Shown piece after piece: positions 29,762 through 37,878 of a stretch of 64,000 nucleotides of DNA. Source of the stretch: Bradyrhizobium sp. JYMT SZCCT0428 (GTDB lineage Bacteria; Pseudomonadota; Alphaproteobacteria; Rhizobiales; Xanthobacteraceae); NCBI RefSeq assembly GCF_018131075.1, contig NZ_JAFCLS010000029.1:1-64000 (forward strand), given 5' to 3'. The translations under genes and the position numbers were made by a program. Numbering within the stretch: position 1 is the first letter of the stretch; the number at the start of each line of letters is the position of its first letter. Below the pieces are notes generated by a model. That model saw only the letters and a program-made list of their open reading frames with translations. It did not search any database and had not been told where the DNA came from.

Positions 29762-32398
29762 ATGATGAGCACAGGCGATTACCCCGCGGCCGAAACGCCG
29801 GACGTTCTGCTGGCCGCGCTTGAGCGGGCGAACGACGCCGTGCTGATCCTGGATCGCGATCTTCACGTCAGCTATTGCAACGCCGCGGCCGAACTGATCT
29901 TCGGGCTGAACCGCGCAGCAGCGCTCGGCCGCCATGTCGGCGATCTCGGGCTCAAGGACCTGCAACATCATCATGTCGCGACGCCCGCCTCGGACCAGGT
30001 GAGCCGCAACGACGTTCCAAATGGACGCAACGCCGAGATCACGATCGCGCGCAAGGATGGCAGCCGAATTCGCGTGGCGCTGTGGCTTTCGAACATCGAG
30101 ATCGACGGTCAGTGCCGCACCATCGCATTCGTGCGGGACATCACCAAGGAGGTCGCCCGGCGTGAAAGGCTGGCCCTGCTCTCGCTGGTCGCCGACCGGA
30201 CCAGCCGCGCCGTTGTCGTCACCGATCACAATCTGAGGGTCGTCTACACCAACGCCGCGTTTACGGGAATGTTCGGGTACTCGCTTGAAGAGGCGAAGGA
30301 CCGGTTTGCAGGCGAACTGCTGGTGGGCCGCTGTACCGACCGCAGGACCCTGGCCAGGCTGCGACGCTGGGTCGGCGAGGAAGCCGGCGGCGAAGAGGAA
30401 GTCCTCGCCTACGACAAGAACGGCGACGAGATCTGGGTCTCGGCCAACGTCAAGACATTCCGCGACGGGCGCGGACGGTCCAACTACATGTTCGCGCTGC
30501 TGACCGACATCACCGAGACCAAGCAGCTGCGTTCGCTGCAGCAGCTGATCATGAGCGCGCTGGCCGATGAAATCCCGATCGCCGACATCGCCGACCGACT
30601 TTGCCGGCGCGTCGAAGAGATCGCCCCTGACGTCGTCTCCTCGTTGCTGCACATCGACGCCGGCGGACTGGTTCACCCGCTGGGCGGCCCCAGCCTTCCC
30701 GAGGACTATTCGCGGGCGCTGGACGGCGTCGCGATCGGTCCAAACATCGGCTCCTGCGGCTCCGCGGCCTATTTCGGCAAGCCGGTGCTGGCGGAGGACA
30801 TCGACACCGACCCGCGCTGGCAGCCGTTCAAGACCCGACCGCTCGAGGTTGGCCTGCGCGCCTGCTGGTCCACTCCGATCAAGGGCAAGGACGGCCGCGT
30901 GATCGGGACCTTCGCGTTCTATTATCGGGAATGTCGCGCGCCCAGCCGCTGGCATCAGCGGATCGTCGACGCCTGCGTCGATCTCGGCGGGCTCGCGATC
31001 GAGCGCAAGGAGGCCCGCGCCCAGATCGCGCGGCTCGCCTATTACGACATGCTGACCGGCCTGCCGAACCGCGCGCGCCTGCGCGATCTGATCCTCGAGG
31101 CGACGAATGCCTGCGCCGGCGGTGGACACGTTGCGCTGGCGTTTCTCGACATCGATAATTTCAAGGACGTCAACGATACGCTCGGACACTCGGCCGGCGA
31201 CGAATTGCTGGTCGGATTTGCCCAGCGCCTGCGCGCGCAGATCCAGCCGGGCGACATGCTGGGGCGGCTCGGCGGCGACGAATTCGTGATCGTGCTGCCG
31301 AACCGCAACGCGGCCGAAGCCTCGCTGATGGCGTCGCGGATGACGGAGGCCCTGGTCAATCCGATTCAGATCGGCGCCAAGCAGGTCGCGATGTCCGCCA
31401 GCATCGGCATCAGCATGTATCCGGACAACGCGACCGATATCGATACGCTGATCCAGCAGGCGGATGCCGCCATGTACAAGGCCAAGCAGGCCGGCCGCTC
31501 CACGTTTCGTTTCTTCAGCGCCGACATGGACCGGCTGGCCGAACAGCGGCTGGCCCACAGCGCGGCGCTGCGGCGCGCGCTCGCCAACGACGTTCTGCAA
31601 TTGCAGTATCAGCCGCAGATCCGGACCAGCGACGGCGGCATTTATGGCGTCGAGGCGCTGGCGCGCTGGTATGATCCGGAGCTCGGCGAAGTCTCGCCTT
31701 CGAAGTTCATCCCGCTCGCCGAAGAGTGCGGACTGATCGAACAGATCTGCATGTGGTCGCTCCGCGAGGCCTGCCGGCAAATGGCGGAATGGCGCGCGGC
31801 CGGCGTGGATATCCCCTGCGTATCGGTCAATCTGTCGCCGATCAATTTCCAGAACCCGAACCTCGCCGCAACGGTCGTCGGGATTCTCGCAGACCATGAC
31901 CTGCCGCCGGAAGTGCTGATGCTCGAGATCACCGAAGGCGTGATCATGAACGAGCGCTCGGTTGCGATCGAGACGATGCATGCGCTTCGCGACCTGGGGG
32001 TCGGCCTGTCGCTGGATGATTTCGGCATCGGCTATTCGAGCCTGAGCCGGCTGGCGCATCTGCCGATCCGCGAGTTGAAGATCGACCGCAGCTTCATGGG
32101 CGATGTCGAGAGCGACCCCAGCGCGCTGGCGATCGTGACATCGGTGGTTCGCGTTGGCCAGAGCCTGCATCTCACCGTCGTCGCGGAAGGCGTCGAAAGC
32201 GACGGGCAGCTGAATTTGCTGACCGAACTTGGCTGCGACGTCGTGCAGGGATTTCTCTACGCCCGGGCGCTGTCGCCCGATGCGTTCGGCCGCTGGCTGC
32301 TCGACCATAGCGCCGCGCAGGCCAGCAGGATGCTGGGGCACGTCGGACGATCGCTGGCCGAGGCTTCGCCGCGCGCCGCTTCCGGCACGAACTCGTAA
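29762..32398 (+). CDS. DosP-like oxygen-sensing c-di-GMP phosphodiesterase (PAS-PAS-GAF-GGDEF-EAL)
   Basis: An 878-aa soluble sensor enzyme. Residues about 15-135 form a PAS domain aligning with the heme PAS of E. coli DosP; the ligand region DLRPAH corresponds to DLQHHH (His 69-71), followed by KDGSRIRVALWLS. A second PAS (140-265), a GAF-like domain (270-425, with GSCGSAAYFGKPVLAEDI), GGDEF (about 440-600, intact GGDEF and DIDNFKDVNDTLGH) and EAL (about 615-865, with YGVEALARW, EITEG, DDFGIGYSSL and VAEGVE) follow. The EAL signature residues are present, so it should degrade c-di-GMP; the GGDEF may be active or a GTP sensor. Presumably couples oxygen to biofilm/motility control. Confidence 0.85.
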   Translation: MMSTGDYPAAETPDVLLAALERANDAVLILDRDLHVSYCNAAAELIFGLNRAAALGRHVGDLGLKDLQHHHVATPASDQVSRNDVPNGRNAEITIARKDGSRIRVALWLSNIEIDGQCRTIAFVRDITKEVARRERLALLSLVADRTSRAVVVTDHNLRVVYTNAAFTGMFGYSLEEAKDRFAGELLVGRCTDRRTLARLRRWVGEEAGGEEEVLAYDKNGDEIWVSANVKTFRDGRGRSNYMFALLTDITETKQLRSLQQLIMSALADEIPIADIADRLCRRVEEIAPDVVSSLLHIDAGGLVHPLGGPSLPEDYSRALDGVAIGPNIGSCGSAAYFGKPVLAEDIDTDPRWQPFKTRPLEVGLRACWSTPIKGKDGRVIGTFAFYYRECRAPSRWHQRIVDACVDLGGLAIERKEARAQIARLAYYDMLTGLPNRARLRDLILEATNACAGGGHVALAFLDIDNFKDVNDTLGHSAGDELLVGFAQRLRAQIQPGDMLGRLGGDEFVIVLPNRNAAEASLMASRMTEALVNPIQIGAKQVAMSASIGISMYPDNATDIDTLIQQADAAMYKAKQAGRSTFRFFSADMDRLAEQRLAHSAALRRALANDVLQLQYQPQIRTSDGGIYGVEALARWYDPELGEVSPSKFIPLAEECGLIEQICMWSLREACRQMAEWRAAGVDIPCVSVNLSPINFQNPNLAATVVGILADHDLPPEVLMLEITEGVIMNERSVAIETMHALRDLGVGLSLDDFGIGYSSLSRLAHLPIRELKIDRSFMGDVESDPSALAIVTSVVRVGQSLHLTVVAEGVESDGQLNLLTELGCDVVQGFLYARALSPDAFGRWLLDHSAAQASRMLGHVGRSLAEASPRAASGTNS

Positions 32399-33327
32399 GA
32401 TATCCGCAAACTCCCACAGCATCGGCGGGACGTAGCCCTGTCCGCGTCATTGCGAGCGAAGCGAAGCAATCCATATCGCCGCGCGCCTTCTCAGATCCGT
32501 CATCCTGAGGTGCGCGCTCTTGCGCGCCTCGAAGGACGACGGCCCGACTGTGGCCGATTCATCCTTCGAGGCTCGCTGCGCTCGCACCTCCAGCGACAAC
32601 GGCGCAGCCGTTGCGCGGGGATGACGGGGAATCATTTGTCGCCAAGCTCAAGCACATACCTCAGCATTCTCGCGACGCAACGCGCCCGAGCTTTGCCAGA
32701 AATCTCCTTGCCCTCGAACATGAGGGCGCAGGGATGACCGGGTGCGCGCTGCACCCGCGGTCCCGTGTGCGATTTGCACTAAAAAGGCTGCACACGAGCA
32801 TACAGGGCAGCGGAGAACACCCGGCCTTCCCTGCGCAATGGCTTTACGGCTTATGCCGTGATCTCCCCGGAGACGAGTTCTTGGTTGACTCCGTCGCTGA
32901 CGGTTCAGCTCACGCTTCTCCGACAGCTTGACACCAGCAACGGGTGCCAGGACCACACGGTTTTACCGTACGCTCGATCCACGCCGTCGTCAGACGTGAG
33001 CCCAGCGTCCACCGCAACCCGCCCAACGTCCGTGACGACGGCCGACGCCCTCTGAGTGGGACGGGGTGGCGATAGATGCACACTGATTTGGGTCGGCAGA
33101 CAACAGAAATATTTTTGATTTACAGAAATTTTCCACTTGACACGATTTCCGAAAATCAGCACCGACTTGCCCGTCGGGTTGTTTTGTCGCACCTGCTCGC
33201 TGCATCTCAACATTATGAGGCGGCCTGAGAATTGCGCAATGACGCTGACACCCACTAAACCGATGGTCGATTAAGTGCATCTATGCGCATAATGCGGCGA
33301 TTGACGAGTGAAGTTCGGAGATCGTTG
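32399..33327. other. Long non-coding, repeat-rich region
   Basis: About 930 bp without a convincing gene. The first part is a dispersed palindromic repeat (32445-32630). The stretch 32720-33070 has short open frames that I recall as recurring spurious proteins in many Bradyrhizobium genomes, which points to another dispersed element rather than coding DNA. The last 200 bp are AT-richer and precede the Tdi1-like gene. Confidence 0.5.
32445..32630. repeat. Dispersed Bradyrhizobium-type palindromic repeat
   Basis: CGTCATTGCGAGCGAAGCGA is followed by CCGTCATCC (32497-32505) paired with GGATGACGG (32619-32627); internal GAGGTGCG/CGCACCTC and CCTCGAAGGA/TCCTTCGAGG arms form a large nested hairpin. 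This sequence type is typical of intergenic repeats in Bradyrhizobium. Confidence 0.7.
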
Positions 33328-33945
33328 ATGTTTGAAGCGTTCCAACGGAATTTTCCGCTTGACCACAGCCGAGTCTCCGAGGGTAAAGGGGCGACCGTTA
33401 AGTCAGACGTGCTCGCCTTCAATGAATTGATTGGCAGGTTCGGAGGCGCGTCGTTCAGACGCGGTTGGTATCGGGTGATCCGCGCAACCGACTTGGATGA
33501 ATGGAAGGCACGTGTTTCTCTGGCCTTTCCCGAGTTTGCCGGGCGGATCATTTGCTTCGGCTATGACTGGTTGGGCCGCGCGTTTGCCGTGGACACACAG
33601 AGGCTCGAACGGGGACAACCTGGTGTCGTCATGTTCGAGCCTGGCACCGGCGAGGCCTTGGAAATAGCTTCCAGCCTTCAGACCTTCCACGACGATGAGT
33701 TGATCGAGTTCGGAGACGCAGCGCTCGCCATCGACTTCCATCAAAGCTGGCTGGCCAGCGGGGGAAGCCAGCCCGGCTATACACAATGCGTGGGGTATAG
33801 GAAGCCGCTGTTCCTTGGTGGGGCGGACGAGCTTGATAATCTAGAGCTATCCAATCTGGATGTTTACTGGCACCTCATGGGCAAGCTAATCGTGAAGACG
33901 AAAAGCGTTCCTCAGGGCACGCCGGTCCGCATCAACATAACCTGA
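33328..33945 (+). CDS. T6SS immunity Tdi1-like (DUF1851) protein
   Basis: A 205-aa protein. GYDWLGRAFAVDTQRLERGQPGVVMFEPGTGEALEI, then FHDDELIEFGDAAL and a C-terminal GYRKPLFLGGADELDNLELSNLDVYWHLMGKL match the GAD-like plus DUF1851 architecture of Tdi1 proteins. These neutralise type VI DNase effectors (Tde1) or act as orphan immunity proteins. No effector is found in the neighbourhood. The start at 33328 has GGAG nine bases upstream. Located 39 bp before a HigA-like gene. Confidence 0.7.
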   Translation: MFEAFQRNFPLDHSRVSEGKGATVKSDVLAFNELIGRFGGASFRRGWYRVIRATDLDEWKARVSLAFPEFAGRIICFGYDWLGRAFAVDTQRLERGQPGVVMFEPGTGEALEIASSLQTFHDDELIEFGDAALAIDFHQSWLASGGSQPGYTQCVGYRKPLFLGGADELDNLELSNLDVYWHLMGKLIVKTKSVPQGTPVRINIT

Positions 33946-33984
33946 CGCCTCTAGGTCCGTAGATGGGGTAACGGGAATTCGCAC

Positions 33985-34281
33985 ATGGCAAAGAAGCTTC
34001 CGCCGGTTCATCCCGGCGAAATCCTGCGGGAGGAATTTCTTGTTCCGCTCAAGCTGACACCTTACGCGGTTGCGGCCGCGCTGCACGTGCCGCGCACCCG
34101 TATTGAGCGCATCGCGCGCGAAGAGAAGCCCGTGACGGCCGACACGGCGCTGCGGCTCGGGAAATTCTTCAAGACCGGCGCGGCGTTCTGGATGAACATT
34201 CAGGCACGCTTCGATCTCGAAACGGCCGAAGACGCGCTCGCGCCGCAGATCAAGAAAATCGCGGCCTACAAGGCGGCGTGA
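33985..34281 (+). CDS. higA: HigA-like antitoxin / XRE-type regulator
   Basis: A 98-aa protein of the HigA family: VHPGEILREEFLVPLKLTPYAVAAALHVPRTRIERIAREEKPVTADTALRLGKFF is the helix-turn-helix, followed by the typical FWMNIQARFDLETA. HigA pairs with HigB toxins encoded upstream, but no higB frame precedes it; the upstream gene is the Tdi1-like one. It may be an orphan antitoxin or repressor. Confidence 0.85.
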   Translation: MAKKLPPVHPGEILREEFLVPLKLTPYAVAAALHVPRTRIERIAREEKPVTADTALRLGKFFKTGAAFWMNIQARFDLETAEDALAPQIKKIAAYKAA

Positions 34282-34311
34282 GAATTACGGCACATCCACG
34301 CAAACGAAAAA

Positions 34312-34337
34312 GGGCCGCTTGAATGAACAAGCGGCCC
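34312..34337 (-). terminator. Terminator (minus-strand orientation)
   Basis: GGGCCGCTTG and CAAGCGGCCC pair around AATGAA; on the minus strand the stem is followed by TTTTTCG. It ends the Imm26-like operon. Confidence 0.7.
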
Positions 34338-34460
34338 AAGTCTAGGGAGGAAACGCCCAAGAAGGGCAGCGGCGGCGCGAGGCGCCGCCGCACAGAAGCT
34401 ATATAGGTACGGAAAAGCGCAGTTCAATATCCGGGATTGGCGCTCACTGCGCAGGGTGGA

Positions 34461-34790
34461 TTAGCTGAAGGCGGTCACAAATGTACTTTTGACCTCAACA
34501 GCGTCGGGGTCCCTTGCGTCACCGTAACGCTTTATCGCAACGCCACCGTGTGCCAACGAGGCTGCCTTGAGTATCGGCTCTGCAACTTCGAACAGCTGAT
34601 CAGCGTCGGGTCCATACATAAAAAGAACACAACGTCCTTCGCCTAACTCCTCGCCATCGAACTCGCCAACACCTCGTTCTTCGATCGCGCGCTGAAGCTC
34701 GTCTGCCAGATCAGCGACAGCTTCACGCTCGCGGCCTGACCCGAACGAGCCTTCCCGTAATATGAGATGCGCAATAACCGCATGTTCCAT
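34461..34790 (-). CDS. Hypothetical protein, possible immunity-associated
   Basis: A 109-aa protein with REGSFGSGREREAVADLADELQRAIEE, GEFDGEELGEGRCVLFMYGPDADQLFEVAEPILK and VAIKRYGDARDP. The pattern (helix, EFDGxExG, LFMYGPDADxLF) is recurrent in small proteins beside Imm genes in polymorphic-toxin loci; I cannot name the family. It follows the Imm26-like gene by 7 bp on the same strand. Confidence 0.55.
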   Translation of the reverse strand: MEHAVIAHLILREGSFGSGREREAVADLADELQRAIEERGVGEFDGEELGEGRCVLFMYGPDADQLFEVAEPILKAASLAHGGVAIKRYGDARDPDAVEVKSTFVTAFS

Positions 34791-34797
34791 TGAAATC

Positions 34798-35262
34798 TCA
34801 CACCAACATCTTACTCAATTTGGCTTCCACGAAGCCATAGCCCGCCAAGCCGTCACTGGGTAGATCGTTATCGTTTTCCAAGATCTCTTCGCTCAATACT
34901 TTGCTCGGATCGTTGTCGTCATATCTTACCAGTACGGGCCTGCGTATCCCCAATGGATCGCGTCTAACGGCGCTAGACATCGGCCACTTCGCAGGGTTCC
35001 AGTCGGGCAGCTTTCCAATTACGGGCCAGAGGCCCTTGAGTAGCCCCAAATCACCAAACCGCAGGCGAAGCACAGCATTCCCAGGTTCGAGACCAGCGAG
35101 ATCTGCCTTTGCCTTCGATGGGAGTCGAGGACCGAAGAAGTAGCCGAACAGCAACCTCCCCTCGGATGCAGTTCGCGCGACGACCCCCCTGGCGGCTCCG
35201 CCCCTTTCCAAGGGAACGATGAACACCGAGCCATTAGGATATGAACATGTCACCGCGCACAC
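34798..35262 (-). CDS. Imm26-like immunity protein
   Basis: A 154-aa protein. YPNGSVFIVPLERGGAARGVVAR begins the domain, then LLFGYFFGPRL, LRFGDLGLLKGLWPVIGKLPDWNPAKWPM and a C-terminal RRPVLVRYDDNDPSKVLSEE. These are hallmarks of Imm26, a beta-rich immunity protein of contact-dependent toxin systems. No toxin gene is adjacent. GTG start at 35262 is uncertain; the domain begins near residue 9. Confidence 0.7.
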   Translation of the reverse strand: MCAVTCSYPNGSVFIVPLERGGAARGVVARTASEGRLLFGYFFGPRLPSKAKADLAGLEPGNAVLRLRFGDLGLLKGLWPVIGKLPDWNPAKWPMSSAVRRDPLGIRRPVLVRYDDNDPSKVLSEEILENDNDLPSDGLAGYGFVEAKLSKMLV

Positions 35263-35302
35263 TCGCCCGAAGCAAATTTTCGAACCACGTTCATCGAAGC
35301 CC

Positions 35303-36898
35303 TCACTTCATCAGCCCCTGAACCTCGCCGCGAAACGCCTGCCGCGCGGCGTCGCGCGAATAGAACATGTGGCCGCCGGGATAGACGACGAGCTTCACGC
35401 GAGCGGGGCTGGCGAAGGCCGGCAAGCCGTCGAGGATGATCTTCGAGGCAAAATACGGCGTGGCGAGATCGAACAGGCCGTGGCCGACCAGCAGTTTCAT
35501 CTTCGGGTCGAGCGCGAGAGTCTGCCGCAGCTGGGAAACCGACTCGGCGGGTCCGCGGCCGAAATCCCAGGAACCGAGGACGCTGCCGTTGAGCAGATGA
35601 TACGAGCCGTCCGGCCGCCAGTTCAGCTTGCGCGTGGTGAGATCGACGGCGGCGCTGGTCAGGGGCGCCATCAGCGAATCCCCGGAGGGATCGCCGAAAT
35701 GCGAGGAGTCCGAATCCGGATAGGGGTCGAAGCCCGACACCGACGCGTCATAACGTCCGGTCACCCGGCCGTTGCGGCGGTCGAACTCCCTGCGGAATTC
35801 GCCGACCTCGAAGCGTCCGGCAAGCCGGCGGCTCACGGCCTGATCGATGCCGGTCAACGAGGCGACCCTGTCGGCGAGCCGGTTGGTGGCCTCGGCGTCC
35901 GCCTGCCCCCTGAGCAGGTCACTCACGAACTCGCCGCGCGCGTAGCGTTCGACGTCGGCGAGATCGGACCATTTCACCGGGCCCTTCGCTTCGCGCGCCA
36001 CCGCGGCCATGGTGGGTAACCTGTGGACGTATTGCAGCTGGCTGGAGCCGGAAAATTCGCGGTAATCGAGCAAAGGAGAGACGAGGATCAGCCCGCGTAC
36101 GCCGACGCCCTGCTGGGTCTGCAGGTTGCGGACGATCTTCGGGCCGCGGATGCCGCCATAGCTTTCGCCGGTGACGTATTTCGGCGACAGCAGCCGGTCG
36201 TATTTTTCGAGCCAGCGCCGGATCACCAGCGCGATCGAACTGACGTCGCCATCCAGGCTGAAGAACCGCTTGCGCGCGTCCTCGCCCGTCGCGACGAGGC
36301 GGCTGTAGCCGGTGCTCACGGGATCGATGAAGACCAAATCAGTGAAGTCGAGCCAGGTCTCGGCGTTGGGCACAAGCTCGGGCGAAGCGGAAGCCACCGC
36401 GCCATCGCCCGTAATCGACAGCCGCCACGGTCCGGCAGTGCCGAGCTGCAGCCACGCCGAGGAAGCGCCCGGCCCGCCATTGAACAGGAACGTGACCGGC
36501 CGCGTGCCGCGATCGGTGCCGTCAAGCTGATAGGAGGTGTAGGCGATGTCGGCCTGCGGCTCGCCTTTTTCGTCGAACAGCCGGATCGAACCTGCGTTCG
36601 CGGTGAAGGCCAGCGTGCGCCCGGGCAGCGCCAGCGTCTGCTTGGTGGTGGAATCCGGCGGCAGCCGATGCTGATCGGAGACCGGCTGCGGGGTAGCGGC
36701 GTCGCCGCGCCGTCCCCCGCCCTTCTGGCCCTGCGGCGGTTGCGGCGGAAGCGCTTGACCCGGGGTCGGCGTCGCGGCGGGTTGCTGCTGCACGGCCGTC
36801 GGGCTTGCGTCCTGGGCGCGCGCGCCGGCCACGCAAGACAGCATCACAAGCGTGATGGCGAGTTGCATATGACGCCGCGCGGTGAAGCGAAAAGCCAT
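35303..36898 (-). CDS. S10-family serine carboxypeptidase-like peptidase
   Basis: A 531-aa secreted enzyme with a signal peptide (AITLVMLSCVAGARA) and a Pro/Gln-rich linker (residues 30-90). The fold shows FLFNGGPGASSAWLQLGTAGPW (oxyanion), VTGESYGGIRGPKI (catalytic Ser), HGLFDLATPYFASK (Asp) and YPGGHMFYSRDAAR (His). Bacterial S10 peptidases remove C-terminal residues from peptides, especially proline-containing ones. It is monocistronic; the Imm26-like gene is downstream on the same strand, 40 bp away. Confidence 0.87.
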   Translation of the reverse strand: MAFRFTARRHMQLAITLVMLSCVAGARAQDASPTAVQQQPAATPTPGQALPPQPPQGQKGGGRRGDAATPQPVSDQHRLPPDSTTKQTLALPGRTLAFTANAGSIRLFDEKGEPQADIAYTSYQLDGTDRGTRPVTFLFNGGPGASSAWLQLGTAGPWRLSITGDGAVASASPELVPNAETWLDFTDLVFIDPVSTGYSRLVATGEDARKRFFSLDGDVSSIALVIRRWLEKYDRLLSPKYVTGESYGGIRGPKIVRNLQTQQGVGVRGLILVSPLLDYREFSGSSQLQYVHRLPTMAAVAREAKGPVKWSDLADVERYARGEFVSDLLRGQADAEATNRLADRVASLTGIDQAVSRRLAGRFEVGEFRREFDRRNGRVTGRYDASVSGFDPYPDSDSSHFGDPSGDSLMAPLTSAAVDLTTRKLNWRPDGSYHLLNGSVLGSWDFGRGPAESVSQLRQTLALDPKMKLLVGHGLFDLATPYFASKIILDGLPAFASPARVKLVVYPGGHMFYSRDAARQAFRGEVQGLMK

Positions 36899-37196
36899 GA
36901 CGTCCTGCTCCCTAAAGTCGCTTGCTCCGTTGCGCCGCGGATTTCAGCCTGGGATGGCGACAGAAGAGCTGTGCTACAACAGGACGAAATCCGCTGGCAT
37001 CACAATCCCGACAGTATTGCGTGAAAGCTATCGGAATGACGCGGAATCCGTGGCTTCGGCATGGTTGTCCTCGCCGACCGTTAGGTGATATCGGTCGGTT
37101 CCGCCGGCGAACCGGCCAATTATTTTTTGATTCATCCATGAAACCATTTTGGCGCTGGCGAGACTAAAGAACCTGCGCTTTCCAATGGGGACCAAA

Positions 37197-37859
37197 ATGA
37201 AACGTGCGATTGTTGCCTGCCTCGGCCTGCTGACGCTGGCTTCTCCCGCCGCGGCGGATTCACCGGTTGCGGTGGTCGAGGACATCAAGGGCAAGGTGAC
37301 CGGCGCCGAGTTCATGGACTATGTGACGGCCCGGTCCGTCATCAAGATCGCCGACGGCGGCTCCGTCGTGCTCAGCTATTTGAAGTCCTGCCGGCGCGAG
37401 ACCATCAGCGGCGCCGGCACCGTCGTCGTCGGCAACGAGGAGAGCATCGTCGATCAAGCCGTCCTCAAGGCGGAGAAGACGAACTGCGATTCCAACCAGG
37501 CCAACGCCACCACCAAGGACACCAGCGCCGTCGCCGCCACCCTGCTCCGCAGCGCCACAACCACTTCGCTGCCCGCGCCGCAGCTCACGCTTTACGGCGC
37601 CTCGCCGTTCGTGCAGGCGAAAGGCCGCGGCACGCTGGTGGTGCGCCGGCTCGACCTCGCCGGCGAGCGTCACCAGATCGCGCTCGGCGGCACCCAGCTC
37701 AAGGGCAAGTTCGTCGATTTCGCCGGCGAGAACGTCGCACTGGTCCCCGGCGGTCTGTACGCCGCCTCGTTCAAATCGTCGGAAATCGTGTTCCGGGTCG
37801 ACGCCCAGGCTCAACCTGGCGCGACGCCGATCGTCGGCCGGCTGCTGCGGCTGGACTAG
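37197..37859 (+). CDS. FecR-like secreted protein paired with CHASE2 cyclase
   Basis: A 220-aa protein with a signal peptide (RAIVACLGLLTLASPAAA). AVVEDIKGKVTGAEFMDYVTARSVIKIADGGSVVLSYLKSCRRETI matches the FecR-like beta-rich domain, which binds envelope ligands or signals. A Ser/Thr/Ala-rich linker and a second strand-rich region follow. The cyclase starts 19 bp downstream. FecR-like and CHASE2-cyclase genes are often paired, so this protein may feed an envelope signal to the cyclase. Confidence 0.65.
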   Translation: MKRAIVACLGLLTLASPAAADSPVAVVEDIKGKVTGAEFMDYVTARSVIKIADGGSVVLSYLKSCRRETISGAGTVVVGNEESIVDQAVLKAEKTNCDSNQANATTKDTSAVAATLLRSATTTSLPAPQLTLYGASPFVQAKGRGTLVVRRLDLAGERHQIALGGTQLKGKFVDFAGENVALVPGGLYAASFKSSEIVFRVDAQAQPGATPIVGRLLRLD

Positions 37860-37878
37860 GCGTGCCGGACCTCCGCGC

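Noticed and set aside
29693..32422. A 909-codon open frame on the minus strand
   Set aside because: It is antisense to the well-supported DosP-like gene, contains no recognisable domain and results from high GC codon structure.
33985..34281. Complete HigBA toxin-antitoxin pair
   Set aside because: No higB-like frame is found upstream or downstream; only the antitoxin-type gene is supported.
34368..34392. GC-rich hairpin as a terminator of the HigA-like gene
   Set aside because: No T tract follows; the nearby hairpin 34312-34337 points to the minus strand instead.
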